This document shows, one piece after another, positions 1 through 9,740 of a stretch of 64,000 bases of DNA (positions within the stretch are counted from its first letter, which is position 1; the number at the start of each line of letters is the position of its first letter). The stretch is from contig BPKG01000001.1 of the NCBI GenBank assembly GCA_026005015.1, forward strand, positions 1,121,501 to 1,185,500, in the 5' to 3' direction. The translations under genes and the position numbers were made by a program. Below the pieces are notes generated by a model. The model searched no databases. It was not told where the DNA came from and saw nothing but the letters and a program-made list of their open reading frames with translations. This DNA is from Burkholderiales bacterium. Its GTDB lineage: Bacteria > Pseudomonadota > Gammaproteobacteria > Burkholderiales > UBA6910.

Positions 1-1421
1 TCCCGGACGAGGCGCGCCAGGTCCCGGGGTACGCTGCCCATCACGTTCACGAAATCGGCGAGGGAATGGCGGCCGCGCCGCAGCAGCTCCGCCGGCCGCA
101 GCCGCTGGGCAAGGGCCCGCCGCAGCAGGGGGGTCAGGTGATCGACGATGTGGAAATCCGGGTCGTACTGGCGCCCCAGCCCCTCTAGCGTGATCAGCGC
201 CTTGAACATGAGGGCGAGATCCGCCGGCATGACGATGGAATGCTCCCGGATGATGCCGGCGAACTGCCGCAGCACCGCGCCGATGCGGATGTCCTTGAGG
301 GGCATGTCCTCGTAGTTGAACACCAGCTCGTTGATGTCGGCGGCGAGCTTCGCTTCGTCCACGTAGGCGTCCCCCGCCCAGTCGAGCAGGACCTCCAGCA
401 TGGGCTCCTCGTCCATGCGGGCGAGGCCTGCCAGCAGGTCCACCACCTGGTTGCGGCGCGGGGGCGTGAGGCGCCCCACCATGCCGCAGTCGATGATGAC
501 GATGCGGTTGCCCGGAAGGTAGAACACGTTGCCCGGATGGGGATCGGCGTGGAAGAAGCCGTCGATCAGGATCATCTTGAGCACCGCCTCGGCCCCCCGC
601 GCCGCCAGCACCCGCTTGTCCAGCCCGGCCGCCTCCACCGCCGCGAGCTGGGTGGCGGGAACGCCGTCGATGCGCTCCTGCACGTTGAGCGTCTCGCTGG
701 TCCATTCCCAGTAGACCCGGGGGATGACCACGTAGGGGTGGCGGGCGAAGTTTTTGGCGAAGCGCTCCATGTTGCGCGCCTCGACCGAAAGGTCCAGCTC
801 CCGCTCCATGGAGCCCACGAACTGAGCGGCGATCTGCACGGGCTGGTAACGGCGCGCCTCGGGCAGCTCCGCTTCGATCAGCCCCGCCAGATAGGTGAGG
901 ATGCGCAAGTCCGCCTCCACCTTCTGGCGGATTCCGGGGCGCCGGACTTTGAGAACGACGGGGGCTCCGTCCTGGAGCCGCGCCCGGTGCACCTGGGCGA
1001 TGGAGGCGGAGGCGCAAGCGCGGGTTTCCAGGTCCCGGAACACCTCGAACGGCGAGCGGCCCAGGGCCTTCTCCAGCTCCGGCAGCAGCGCCTCGAAGGG
1101 CACCGGCGGTACCTCGCTGTGGAGCTTTTCGAACTCGGCGATCCACTGGGGCGGGAAGACGTCCACCCGGGTCGCCATGACCTGGCCCAGCTTGACGAAG
1201 GTGGGCCCCAGCTCTTCCAGGGCGAGCCGGATGCGCTGGGGCGGCTCCAGCCCGGTGCCCGTCCCCGCTTCGCCCCATTGCAGGATCTGCCCGGCCCGCT
1301 CCAGCAGGGTGCCGATGCCGAGCCGGCGCACCAGGTCGCCCAGGCCGTGGCGGATCAGAACCGAGCTGATCTCATGCAGACGCGGAAGGTCCCGCATGAA
1401 ACTGAGCGTCTCCCTGAACAT
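1..1421 (-). CDS. ubiB: UbiB/ABC1-family atypical kinase, C-terminus cut by window edge
   Basis: Accessory ATP-binding protein of the aerobic ubiquinone pathway, membrane associated. About 473 codons are present and the C-terminal tail lies beyond base 1; E. coli UbiB is about 546 residues. The ABC1-specific KxGQ motif (FVKLGQ, residues 75-80) is followed by an invariant-Lys strand (VVLKVRRPG), the catalytic-loop equivalent HADPHPGN and the metal-binding IIDCGMVG, where DCG replaces the DFG of ordinary kinases. Start is the ATG at 1421 (MFRETLSF). The next minus-strand gene upstream begins at 2141 and ends 60 bases before this start, so the two may be cotranscribed. Family identity is firm; the role in ubiquinone synthesis is by family. 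Confidence 0.9.
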   Translation of the reverse strand, partial: MFRETLSFMRDLPRLHEISSVLIRHGLGDLVRRLGIGTLLERAGQILQWGEAGTGTGLEPPQRIRLALEELGPTFVKLGQVMATRVDVFPPQWIAEFEKLHSEVPPVPFEALLPELEKALGRSPFEVFRDLETRACASASIAQVHRARLQDGAPVVLKVRRPGIRQKVEADLRILTYLAGLIEAELPEARRYQPVQIAAQFVGSMERELDLSVEARNMERFAKNFARHPYVVIPRVYWEWTSETLNVQERIDGVPATQLAAVEAAGLDKRVLAARGAEAVLKMILIDGFFHADPHPGNVFYLPGNRIVIIDCGMVGRLTPPRRNQVVDLLAGLARMDEEPMLEVLLDWAGDAYVDEAKLAADINELVFNYEDMPLKDIRIGAVLRQFAGIIREHSIVMPADLALMFKALITLEGLGRQYDPDFHIVDHLTPLLRRALAQRLRPAELLRRGRHSLADFVNVMGSVPRDLARLVR

Positions 1422-1481
1422 CGAGGCTCCCGCTCCTGACGCGACGGCCCCTGGGGCGAAGCCGCCCCCGGCCACCGAAGA

Positions 1482-2141
1482 CTATCGCTTCGCTTCGGAG
1501 CGCCGCTCGCGCAGGGAATCGGCGAGGCCCGAGAGGATCCCGCCCGCCACCTGGGCGAAGCGCGCGCCCACCTCCACCGCGGTCTCCACGCCGGTGAACG
1601 CGGCATGCAGGGTCGCCTTCGAGATGCGCTGCCCCAGCTCGGTCATCAGGCGCGCGACTTCGCGCCCGGTTTCGGTGCCGTTGCGCCGCGCCTGGGCCAG
1701 GGCTTCCCGCAGCTCCGGCCGGACTCCCTCGCCCGCGGCCTCGGCCACCTGCTCCACGGTGGCGAGGAAATCCTCTTCCAGGCGCCGCAGGCCGTCGAAG
1801 GCCACCTGGAGCTCCCGCTCGGACAGACGCCGCCCCTCGGCCAGGAGCTGCTCCAGGGCGAGGCGCCCCGCTTCCACCGAGCGCATGAGGGCCTGGTCCA
1901 GCCCCGCCAGGGCTTCCGACACCGCCTGGCGCGTATTTTCCCCGCTGCGCTGGGCTCCGGAGGCGATGCTTTCCCCCATGGTCCGCACCACGTCCCGGAT
2001 GCCTTCCGGGTCGAACCGGCGGCCCGCCAGGGCTTCCAGAGTGAGGTCATGAACCTGGGTGCGGATGTCCCGCCCTTCCTGGAAGACTTTCTCCGCTTTG
2101 AGCTCTTCCCGGGAAGTTCCTTGTGGCTGCTTCTCGGTCAT
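1482..2141 (-). CDS. Helical phasin-like hypothetical protein
   Basis: A 219-residue protein without signal peptide or membrane segment. It is rich in Ala, Glu, Arg and Leu, with long amphipathic helices (for example LDQALMRSVEAGRLALEQLL), resembling phasin-type or other all-helical bundle proteins. I do not recognise a characterised family. The start was taken at the internal Met of MTEKQPQG because a strong AAGGAGG lies 8 bases upstream; a longer reading from 2174 lacks such a site. It precedes ubiB on the same strand by 60 bases. A granule or membrane surface role would be consistent with the helical composition but is inference. Confidence 0.7.
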   Translation of the reverse strand: MTEKQPQGTSREELKAEKVFQEGRDIRTQVHDLTLEALAGRRFDPEGIRDVVRTMGESIASGAQRSGENTRQAVSEALAGLDQALMRSVEAGRLALEQLLAEGRRLSERELQVAFDGLRRLEEDFLATVEQVAEAAGEGVRPELREALAQARRNGTETGREVARLMTELGQRISKATLHAAFTGVETAVEVGARFAQVAGGILSGLADSLRERRSEAKR

Positions 2142-2417
2142 GGGGTCGCCTCCTTTTCCGCTTCCGGTCTGCAAACGCTCGGGCGTCGGCGACCGACGGC
2201 ATTCGCCTTGCCGTCGATCCCCCTAAGGGGCGGTCGGCGAGGCGGAGCAGGGGCCCCATCGCCACGATGGGGATGCGACCCGAGCTCGGACGCAAGGGGC
2301 CGCCGACCGCCATGGCCCCCCTTCGGGGTCAGATCCCCAGCTTGACGCTGGGGCACCTCTTCCGCCCTTCAGCGGCCCCCTCGCCGGGTGCCTCATGCCG
2401 CCCCTCCTTTTCCGCTC
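2142..2417. repeat. Stem-loop-rich intergenic stretch
   Basis: A 276-base gap between two minus-strand genes with several perfect inverted repeats: CGTCGG/CCGACG at 2184-2198 (3-base loop), CCCCATCG/CGATGGGG at 2254-2272 (3-base loop) and CCCCAGC/GCTGGGG at 2335-2353 (5-base loop), plus short CCCC/GGGG pairs. No credible reading frame is seen. It could be the 5' leader of the phasin-like gene, a terminator cluster for the upstream gene, or an intergenic repeat element. Confidence 0.45.
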
Positions 2418-2813
2418 TCAGTCGGTCGAAATCATCCAGGCCCGTTGGGAAGGGGACGGATGTTCCACGCGGTGCAGCCGCGCCGAGTTCTTGAGCCGCT
2501 CCTCCGCCTGCTCCCAGGAGGGGGGCTCCGCGGACGGCTGGGTCCATTCGGCGGTGGCGATTTCCTCGCACCAGTCGCGGAACTTGCCCAGGTCCACCAG
2601 GGGCGCGCCCACGCCCCGGTGGGCCCGCTGGTCGGCGGCGCTTTCCCAGACGGACATGAACCAGAAGGTGAGGCCCCGGGTCTTGCGGGTCTGGGTCACC
2701 ACCCACCCGGGAGCGTGCCGCAGAAAGCGCAACGCCCGCCCGGTATGGAGCATGAAGGGCAGCAGGAGATGGGGGGAGCGCAGGCGTATGCGGGTGAGGG
2801 CGACGAAGGCCAT
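2418..2813 (-). CDS. Spheroidene monooxygenase/DUF3291-like dimeric alpha-beta barrel protein
   Basis: A 131-residue soluble protein. The pattern of hydrophobic start (MAFVALTRIRLRS), LHTGRALRFLRHAPGWVV, TFWFMSVWES and a C-terminal DWCEEIATAEW resembles small ferredoxin-fold dimeric barrel proteins related to CrtA/DUF3291 and antibiotic-biosynthesis monooxygenases. No catalytic residues are fixed in that superfamily, so no reaction can be assigned. Start ATG at 2813 has only a weak ribosome site. It sits between the TetR regulator and the phasin-like gene, all on the minus strand. Fold assignment is by eye and moderate. Confidence 0.6.
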   Translation of the reverse strand: MAFVALTRIRLRSPHLLLPFMLHTGRALRFLRHAPGWVVTQTRKTRGLTFWFMSVWESAADQRAHRGVGAPLVDLGKFRDWCEEIATAEWTQPSAEPPSWEQAEERLKNSARLHRVEHPSPSQRAWMISTD

Positions 2814-2890
2814 GGCGGTCGACGGGAACGCGCAAAGACGACATCAGTATAGAGGCCGCGATGGCGGGATTGAAGCAGGGGCGCGGCCCC

Positions 2891-3604
2891 CTACCTTCGC
2901 GACGAGCCGGCGCCCGCCCGGCGGCGGGCGGAGTGGGGATTCGTGGCGCTGGACTTCCCCGGGCGCGGGGCGGATTGAGCCGGCAGGCGGCGGACCGCCC
3001 CGCTGTCCAGGTAGATGTCCACCAGCCGTTCGGCGTCCTTCGCCAGGTCGAAAGAGGCCGGGTCCAACAGCCAGGTGTAGATCAGGCCGAAGAAATAAGC
3101 GTCCAGCCCGATGGCCATGCGGCGCACGTCGGTCTTGGGCGGAAGCTGGCCCCGGGTGACCGCATTGCGCAGCGCCCGCTCGATCAGGATGAGCGCAGAG
3201 GACCGGCACTGCCGGTGGCGATCCAGGATGGCGGAGAGCTCCCCCACGTATTCGCAGCGGTAGCACAGGATCTCGAACACCCGCCGGCAGCGCGGGTCCT
3301 CCACCGTCTTCTTGAGGGCATGCACGCAGGCCTCCCGTAGCCGCGCCAGGGGATCGGTGATGGCGTCGTCCGCCGCCTGCTTCACCATCTCCTCCATGGG
3401 CAGGGTAACCCGGTCGGACATGGCCAGGAATAGGTCGGCCTTGTTGGCGAAATGCCAATAGATCGCGCCCCGGGTAACCTCCGCCGCATCGGCGATGTCC
3501 TCCAGGGACGTACCGGACACCCCCCTGTCGCGGAATACCCGCTCCGCCGCGTCCAGGATGCGGCTGCGGGTCTCCTGGGCTTCCTCCTTGGTGCGTCTCG
3601 CCAC
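2891..3604 (-). CDS. acrR: TetR/AcrR-family repressor of the efflux operon
   Basis: A 237-residue repressor. Residues 10-60 form the TetR helix-turn-helix (RILDAAERVFRDRGVSGTSLEDIADAAEVTRGAIYWHFANKADLF, given here as a motif description), followed by an all-helical ligand-binding domain typical of AcrR/TtgR. The start is a GTG at 3604 with AAGGGA upstream; no ATG fits better. The gene is divergent from the RND pump genes, and the 187-base gap holds a perfect inverted repeat matching the AcrR operator design, so it almost certainly represses the pump and itself until a toxic ligand binds. The Arg/Pro-rich C-terminal 25 residues are extra relative to typical AcrR. Confidence 0.85.
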   Translation of the reverse strand: MARRTKEEAQETRSRILDAAERVFRDRGVSGTSLEDIADAAEVTRGAIYWHFANKADLFLAMSDRVTLPMEEMVKQAADDAITDPLARLREACVHALKKTVEDPRCRRVFEILCYRCEYVGELSAILDRHRQCRSSALILIERALRNAVTRGQLPPKTDVRRMAIGLDAYFFGLIYTWLLDPASFDLAKDAERLVDIYLDSGAVRRLPAQSAPRPGKSSATNPHSARRRAGAGSSRR

Positions 3605-3674
3605 GGTCCCTTACACCTTCGAGTAAATGAAAAGCGCAACTGTTACGGTACAAAGCAGCGTCAGGTGTCTACTT

Positions 3675-3698
3675 TACATACATTCATGTCTGTATGTA
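3675..3698. promoter_or_regulatory. AcrR-type operator
   Basis: A perfect inverted repeat, TACATACA - 8 bases - TGTATGTA, lies in the divergent gap between the TetR repressor and acrA. From memory, the E. coli acrAB operator bound by AcrR has the same half-sites and the same 8-base spacing, differing only in the spacer. The site is about 70 bases from the repressor start and about 94 from acrA, so one site could control both directions. Confidence 0.8.
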
Positions 3699-3791
3699 CA
3701 CTGGCGCCCCAGCGGTGTTCCTCTATTTTGCTAACGCTCAACGCCGTGGCCCCAGGCGTGTGACCGCTGTCCGTGAGTGGATTTTACGACG

Positions 3792-4946
3792 ATGCCAACC
3801 AGGTTCCGTTCCCGAGCCCTCTTTCTGGCCGGTTTCCCTGTGCTCATGGCCGGATGCCAGCCCGCCGGCGCGCCGCCCGCCCCTCCGCCCCCGCCGGCGG
3901 TGAGCGTCGTGACCGTGGAGCCCCGGGATCTGCCCGTCACCTACGAATACGTGGGCCAGACCGCCGGCTTCCGAGAAGTGGAGGTGCGGGCCCGGGTGAC
4001 CGGCATTCTGCTCAAGCGCCACTACCGGGAAGGCGCGCCGGTGAAGGAGGGGCAGTCCCTGTTCCTCATCGATCCCGCGCCGTTCCAGGTGGCGCTCCAT
4101 CGGGCCGAGGCGGATCTCGCCGTGGCGGAGGCGCGCCTCGCCCAGGCCAGGCGGGACGCGGCGCGGCTTGCGCCCGCGTTCGAGGCCAAGGCAGTGGCAC
4201 AGAAGGACTACGACGACGCCGTCTCCGCCGAGCGGATCGCCGAGGCCGAAGTGCAGGCGGCCCGGGCCCGCGTGGCCGAGGCCCGGCTCAACCTGGATTA
4301 CACCCGGGTGGAAGCGCCCATCTCCGGCGTCTCCGGGCGAGCGCTGGTCTCCGAGGGAACGCTCGTCTCCGGCCCGAACGTGCTGCTCACCACGGTGACC
4401 CAGACCGACCCCATGTACGTGATCTTCGGCATCCCCGACCGGGAGCGCATGGCCATCCGGGAAGAGGCGGAAAGCGGGCACCTCAAGCTTCCGCCGGATG
4501 GGCGTTTCAAGGTGGTGCTCAATCTGGCGGACGGCCGCACCTACGCCCATCGGGGAACCCTCGACTTCACCGATGTGCGGGTGAACGCCCAGACCGGCAC
4601 CACCGAGGCCCGCGCCCAGGTGCCCAACCCGGAAGGCTGGCTCCGGGCCGGAGAGTTCGTGCGCGTGGCGCTCCACGGCGCGGTGCGCCCCCAGGCAGTG
4701 CTGGTTCCCCAGCGGGCGGTGCTGGAGGGCCCGGGCGGGAAGTTCGTGTACGTGGTCAACGCCGAAGGCAAGGCAGAGCCGCGCCCGGTACAGGCCGGGC
4801 CGTGGAACGGGGAATCCTGGGTGATCCGGGAAGGCCTCGCCGCGGGCGAGCGGGTGATCGTGGACGGCGTCATGAAGATCGGGCCTGGCGTGCCGGTGAC
4901 CGTCACGACCCCGCAGCCGGAACAACGGCCCGGGGCGTCTTCGTGA
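3792..4946 (+). CDS. acrA: RND efflux periplasmic adaptor (membrane fusion) lipoprotein
   Basis: A 384-residue AcrA/MexA-type adaptor linking the inner-membrane pump to the outer-membrane channel. A lipoprotein signal ends in LMAGC (Cys22), so it should be acylated and periplasmic. A Pro-rich linker is followed by the first beta-barrel/lipoyl strand (EVEVRARVTG), a helical hairpin with heptad-like Ala-rich segments (residues about 95-160), the second lipoyl half (LDYTRVEAPISG) and the C-terminal barrel and membrane-proximal domains. The ATG at 3792 was chosen; an in-frame GTG lies five codons upstream and neither has a strong ribosome site. acrB follows after 17 bases. Confidence 0.9.
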   Translation: MPTRFRSRALFLAGFPVLMAGCQPAGAPPAPPPPPAVSVVTVEPRDLPVTYEYVGQTAGFREVEVRARVTGILLKRHYREGAPVKEGQSLFLIDPAPFQVALHRAEADLAVAEARLAQARRDAARLAPAFEAKAVAQKDYDDAVSAERIAEAEVQAARARVAEARLNLDYTRVEAPISGVSGRALVSEGTLVSGPNVLLTTVTQTDPMYVIFGIPDRERMAIREEAESGHLKLPPDGRFKVVLNLADGRTYAHRGTLDFTDVRVNAQTGTTEARAQVPNPEGWLRAGEFVRVALHGAVRPQAVLVPQRAVLEGPGGKFVYVVNAEGKAEPRPVQAGPWNGESWVIREGLAAGERVIVDGVMKIGPGVPVTVTTPQPEQRPGASS

Positions 4947-4963
4947 AATAGCCGGGCCGATCC

Positions 4964-7900
4964 ATGTTCTCCCGCTTCTTCATCGACCGGCCGATCTTCG
5001 CGGCCGTGCTCTCCCTCTTCGTCGTGATCGCCGGGCTGGCGGCGATGCGAAGCCTTCCCATCGCCCAGTACCCGGAGATCGCGCCCCCGGTGGTCCTGGT
5101 GCGGGCGGTCTATCCCGGGGCCTCGGCCGAGACCCTGGAGCAGACCGTGGCGGCGCCCCTGGAGAACGCCATCAACGGCATCGAGGACATGCTGTACATG
5201 AGCTCCACGTCCGCCTCCAACGGGGTGGTGGAGATCCAGGTGACGTTCAACATCGGCGCCGACGTGGACATCGCGGCGGTGAACGTCAACAACCGGGTCA
5301 AGCAAGCGGAGGCCCGCCTGCCCGAGGAAGTGCGGCGCCAGGGCGTCACGGTGGAGAAAGGCTCGTCGGCGTTCCTCCAGGTCTTGGCGTTCTATTCGCC
5401 CGACGGGCGCTACGACGATCTCTACACCAGCAACTACGTGACGCTCAACGTGCTGGACGTGCTCAAGCGCGTCCCCGGCACCACCAACGTGCAGATCTTC
5501 GGCGCCAAGGACTACGCCATGCGCATCTGGGTGCGCCCCGACCGGCTCGCCCAGTTAAAGCTCACCACGGCCGACCTGGTACGTGTCATCAACGAGCAGA
5601 ACGCCCAGTTCGCCGCCGGCAAGGTCGGCCAGACGCCCACCGGCGGGCCCCAGGAGCTCACCTACACCGTCAACGCCAAAGGCCGGCTCAGCGACGTTTC
5701 GGAGTTCGAGAACATCGTGGTGCGGGCGAACCCGGACGGCTCGACGCTGCGGCTCAAGGACGTGGCCCGGGTGGAGCTGGGCTCCAAGGACTACGAGTTC
5801 ATCGGCCGCTACAACGGCCGGCCCGCCACCCTGGTGGGCATTTTCCTGCAGCCGGGGGCCAACGCCCTGGACGTGGCGCAAAGCGTGAAGACCACCATGG
5901 CCGAGCTGGCCCAGCGCTTCCCCGACGGGCTAGCCTATGCCATCCCCTACGACACCACGCGTTTCGTGGAGGTTTCCATCCGGGAAGTGCTGAAGACCCT
6001 GGGCGAGGCGATGCTCCTGGTGCTCCTGGTGGTGTACGCGTTCCTGCAAAACGTCCGCGCCACCCTCATCCCCATCATCGCGGTGCCGGTGTCCCTGATC
6101 GGCACCTTCGCGGGACTGCTCGCCCTGGGCTACTCCATCAACACCCTGACGCTGTTCGGCATGGTGCTCTCCATCGGCATCGTGGTGGACGACGCCATCG
6201 TGGTGCTGGAGAACGTGGAGCGCATCATGCACGAGGATCGCGCTTCGGCGAGGGAGGCGGCGATCAAGGCGATGCGGGAGGTGACCGGTCCGGTGGTGGC
6301 GATCGTGCTCACCCTGTGCGCGGTGTTCATCCCCATCGCGTTCCTGGGAGGCTTGACCGGCGAGCTTTACCGCCAGTTCGCCGTCACCATCTCCATCTCG
6401 GTGGTCATTTCCGGCCTGGTGGCCCTCACCCTGACGCCGTCCTTGTGCGTGCTCATCTTGAAGCGGGAGCACAAGCAGCCCGGCTGGGTGTTCCACTGGT
6501 TCAACGAGGGATTCGGATGGGTCACCCGGCGCTACACCCGGGGCGTGACGTGGATGATCCGGCGCAGCGGCATCGGCATCCTGCTCTTCGCCGGAATGGT
6601 GGCCTTGACCGCCGGGCTGTGGCGCTTGACGCCCGGCTCCCTGGTGCCGGACGAGGACCAGGGCTACTACATCGCCGCGGTGTTGCTGCCGGACGGGGCG
6701 AGCCTCGAGCGCACCGACCAGGTGGTGGGCCAGGTGCTGAAGGCGATCCGGTCCAACCCGGCTAACGAGGATGCGGTGGCCTTCACCGGCTTCGACTTTT
6801 TGGGCGGCGCCTTCCGCAACAGCGCCGCCACCATCTTCGTCACCCAGAAGCACTGGGACGAGCGGGACGTGCCCGTGCAGGCCCTCATCGGCGACCTGTT
6901 CATGAAAACCGCCCATCTCCAGGAGGCGCTGGTGCTGGCCTTCAACCCGCCGCCCATCTTCGGCCTCGGCAACGCCGGCGGCTTCGAACTATACCTGCAG
7001 AACCGCGGCGAAGGCGACCCCAAGCGGCTCGCCCAGGTCACCCAGCAGTTTCTCGCCCGGGTAGCGCAGGACCCCACGTTTGTCCAGGTGAACACCCTGT
7101 GGCGATCCAACACACCCCAGCTCTACGTGGACGTGGACCGGGAAAAGGCGAAGGCGCTGGGGGTGCCTATCGACGAGCTGTTCGACACGGTGGCGGCGAC
7201 GCTGGGCACTTTCTACGTCAATGATTTCAACAAGTACGGGCGCACCTGGCAGGTGCTCATGTCGGCGGAGCCCCGCTACCGCAAGGCGCCGGACGACATC
7301 GGTCACGTGTGGCTGCGCAGCCAGCGGGGCGAAATGGTGCCCCTCGCGTCGCTGGCCGCGGTGCGCTACACCTCGGGGCCGGAGACCCTGGACCGGTTCA
7401 ACAACCTGCCGGCGGCCAAGATCTTCGGCGCGGGGCGCCCCGGGCGTGAGCTCCGGCCAGGCCATCGAGGCCATCGAGCGCATCGCCCGGGAAGTGCTGC
7501 CCCCCGACTTCAGCTTGGACTGGAGCGGCGCCTCCTACCAGGAGAAGAAGGCGGGCGGCGCCTCCACTCTTGCCCTCGTGATGGCGGTGGTGATGGTGTT
7601 CCTGATCCTCGCCGCCCAGTACGAGAAGTGGTCGTTGCCCCTGTCGGTGCTATTCGCCCTGCCCTTCGGCACCTTCGGAGCGCTGGCCGCGGTGTGGCTG
7701 CGGGGGCTCACCAACGACGTCTATTTTCAGATCGGGCTGGTGACCCTGCTGGGCCTCGCCGCCAAGAACGCCATCTTGATCGTGGAATACGCCTCGATGA
7801 AATTCCACGAGGGCATGTCCGCCAGCGCCGCGGCGGTGGAGGCGGCGCGGCTGCGCTTCCGGCCCATCCTGATGACCTCGCTCGCCTTCATCTTCGGCGT

Positions 7901-8171
7901 GCTGCCGCTGGCGGTATCCACCGGCGCCGGGGCCGGCGCCCGCCACTCGGTGGGCACGGGCGTCGTGGGCGGAATGCTGGCCGCCACCTTCCTCGCCATC
8001 TTCTTCGTGCCCCTGTTCTTCAAGCTGATCACGGCGCGCACGCTGCGGGAGCCCCGCTCGACGGAAGACATCCTGCAGGAGGCGGAGCATGCCCGGGCGC
8101 TGGCCCATCGGCCCGCGCCCGCCATGCCCCATCGGCATCCCACCAGCAAAGGAGGCAGCGGTGGCGCATAA
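4964..8171 (+). CDS. acrB: RND efflux transporter AcrB family (HAE1), one frameshift as read
   Basis: Proton-driven trimeric drug exporter of the inner membrane. Reading starts at [10 protein letters not shown] and shows the family landmarks: PQYPEIAPP-like porter start, [15 protein letters not shown] with the proton-relay Asp pair in TM4, and [13 protein letters not shown] with the relay Lys in TM10. The frame breaks inside a GC-only run near 7433-7440: removing one C (about 7436) joins IFGAG to APGVSSGQ and restores a 1068-residue protein ending at 8171. Without correction the frame would run nonsensically to 8365. The stop overlaps the start of the next gene by 11 bases. Sequencing error is more likely than a true pseudogene, since both halves are otherwise intact. 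Confidence 0.88.
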
Positions 8172-9597
8172 GCTGCTTCTGTCATTCCTGGTGGTATCTC
8201 TCCTCACGGGCTGCGTATCCCTCGCCCCGGATGACGAGTGGCCAGCCCAGGAACTGCCGGCCGCGTGGAAGGTGGCGCCCGCCGACGGCGTCGCCGCCCC
8301 GGCCGACCGGTGGTGGATGCTCTACGGGGAGCCCGCCCTCGACCGGCTGGTGGAAGAAGCCCTGACCCACAACCAGGATCTGCAGCTCGCCGTGGCCAGG
8401 GTGGATGAAGCCCGGGCCCTCGCCCGGATCGCGGAGGCCCAGCGGCTGCCCTCAGTGGACGCGGCGGCGGAGGCGAGCCGCGGCCGGCGCTCCGAGCGCT
8501 CCTCCTTTCCCCTGCCGCCGGGGACCCCCGCCACCCAGGATACCTACCGCGGCACCCTCAACGTGGCCTACGAGCTCGACCTGTGGGGACGGTTGAAGAA
8601 CGCCGCCGAGGCCGCCCGCGCCCGCCTGCTCGCGACCCGTGCCGCCCAGGAAACCGTGCGCCTCGTCCTCACCGCCCAGGTGACCCGGTCCTATTTCAAT
8701 CTGGCCGCCCTGGACGGCCAGGTGGAGGCCACCCGCCGCTCCCTGGCGCTGCGCCTGGAAGAGTTGGAACTGCAGAGGGTCCGGCATCGGAGCGGCTTGA
8801 TCGGCGAATTCGAGTTGCGGCAGCGGGAAGCGGAAGTGGCCTCGGCCCGCTCCCAGCTTTCCGCCCTCGAGCGCGCCCGGGAAGCGGAGGAAGCGGCCCT
8901 CGCCCTGCTCCTGGGCCGCAGCCCCCGGGCCATTCTCGAGGGCGAGGTGGAGCGGGAAGCCCACCGGGACGCGCCGCCCGCCGTGGTGGTGCCGGAGGGC
9001 CTGCCCTCCGATCTCCTGCTGCGGCGCCCGGACCTGGTGGAAGCGGAGCAATCGCTGATCGCCGCCCACGCCGATATCGGCGCGGCGCGGGCGGCCCTCT
9101 TCCCCCGCATCGCTCTGACCGGCTTTCTCGGCTCCGAGAGCGCGTCCTTGTCGGACCTCTTCTCCGGACCGGCGGGCGTCTGGCAACTGGCGGCAGGGCT
9201 CACGCAACCCATCTTCCAGGGCGGTCGGCTCCTCGCCGAAGTGGAGGCAGCCAAGGCCCGGCAGCGCCAGGCGGTGGCCCAGTACCGGAAAGCGATCCAG
9301 CAAGCCTTCAGCGAGGTGCGGGAAGCCCTCGCCCGCCAGACCCGCTCCCGGGAGATCTTTGAGGCGGAAGGCAGCCGCATGCAGGCCCTCACCGAGACCC
9401 TGCGGCTCGCCCGGGTACGCTACGCCCAGGGGCTCTCCAGCCAGTTGGAAGTGCTGGACGCCGAGCGCAGTCTCCTTGCGGCGGAATTGAGCCGCATCGA
9501 CGCCCTGCGGGATCAGCGGGCGGCGGTGGCCGATCTGGTGAGAGCCTTGGGGGGCGGCTGGGGCGAGGCGGCCCGCCTTTCCCGAGCCCGTCCGTAA
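8161..9597 (+). CDS. RND outer-membrane factor, NodT/OprM-type lipoprotein
   Basis: A 478-residue TolC-like channel component completing the tripartite pump. Start is the GTG at 8161, set by GGAGG ten bases upstream and by the lipoprotein signal [14 protein letters not shown] (Cys18). Two internally related halves each carry the long helices typical of outer membrane efflux proteins; landmarks include [19 protein letters not shown] near the start, [17 protein letters not shown], and [33 protein letters not shown] beginning the second half (quoted here in short pieces by position 310-345). It overlaps acrB by 11 bases, so expression is coupled. Confidence in family is high. Confidence 0.9.
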   Translation: MAHKLLLSFLVVSLLTGCVSLAPDDEWPAQELPAAWKVAPADGVAAPADRWWMLYGEPALDRLVEEALTHNQDLQLAVARVDEARALARIAEAQRLPSVDAAAEASRGRRSERSSFPLPPGTPATQDTYRGTLNVAYELDLWGRLKNAAEAARARLLATRAAQETVRLVLTAQVTRSYFNLAALDGQVEATRRSLALRLEELELQRVRHRSGLIGEFELRQREAEVASARSQLSALERAREAEEAALALLLGRSPRAILEGEVEREAHRDAPPAVVVPEGLPSDLLLRRPDLVEAEQSLIAAHADIGAARAALFPRIALTGFLGSESASLSDLFSGPAGVWQLAAGLTQPIFQGGRLLAEVEAAKARQRQAVAQYRKAIQQAFSEVREALARQTRSREIFEAEGSRMQALTETLRLARVRYAQGLSSQLEVLDAERSLLAAELSRIDALRDQRAAVADLVRALGGGWGEAARLSRARP

Positions 9598-9623
9598 CCC
9601 GGAACCTCCACGGCTATTCCGGG
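9598..9623. terminator. Possible hairpin after the efflux operon
   Basis: CCCGGAA and TTCCGGG form a 7-base-pair stem around a 12-base loop immediately after the outer-membrane factor stop codon. There is no T-tract, so it is not a classical intrinsic terminator; it may act as an RNA-stabilising or Rho-assisted end. Confidence 0.35.
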
Positions 9624-9740
9624 CCGCGCCGATCCGCGGTATGCTTGCCTCGGATCGCGATACGTCCATTCACATCGCGAAATTTGGGGCGCGGCTTCTT
9701 TGCGCTTAGCCGTCGTTTTTCCGCCGCAAGAGAGGATTCA

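Noticed and set aside
7421-7450. Programmed frameshift in acrB
   Set aside because: No slippery sequence or stimulatory structure, and the family does not use recoding. Other indels in the window argue for error.
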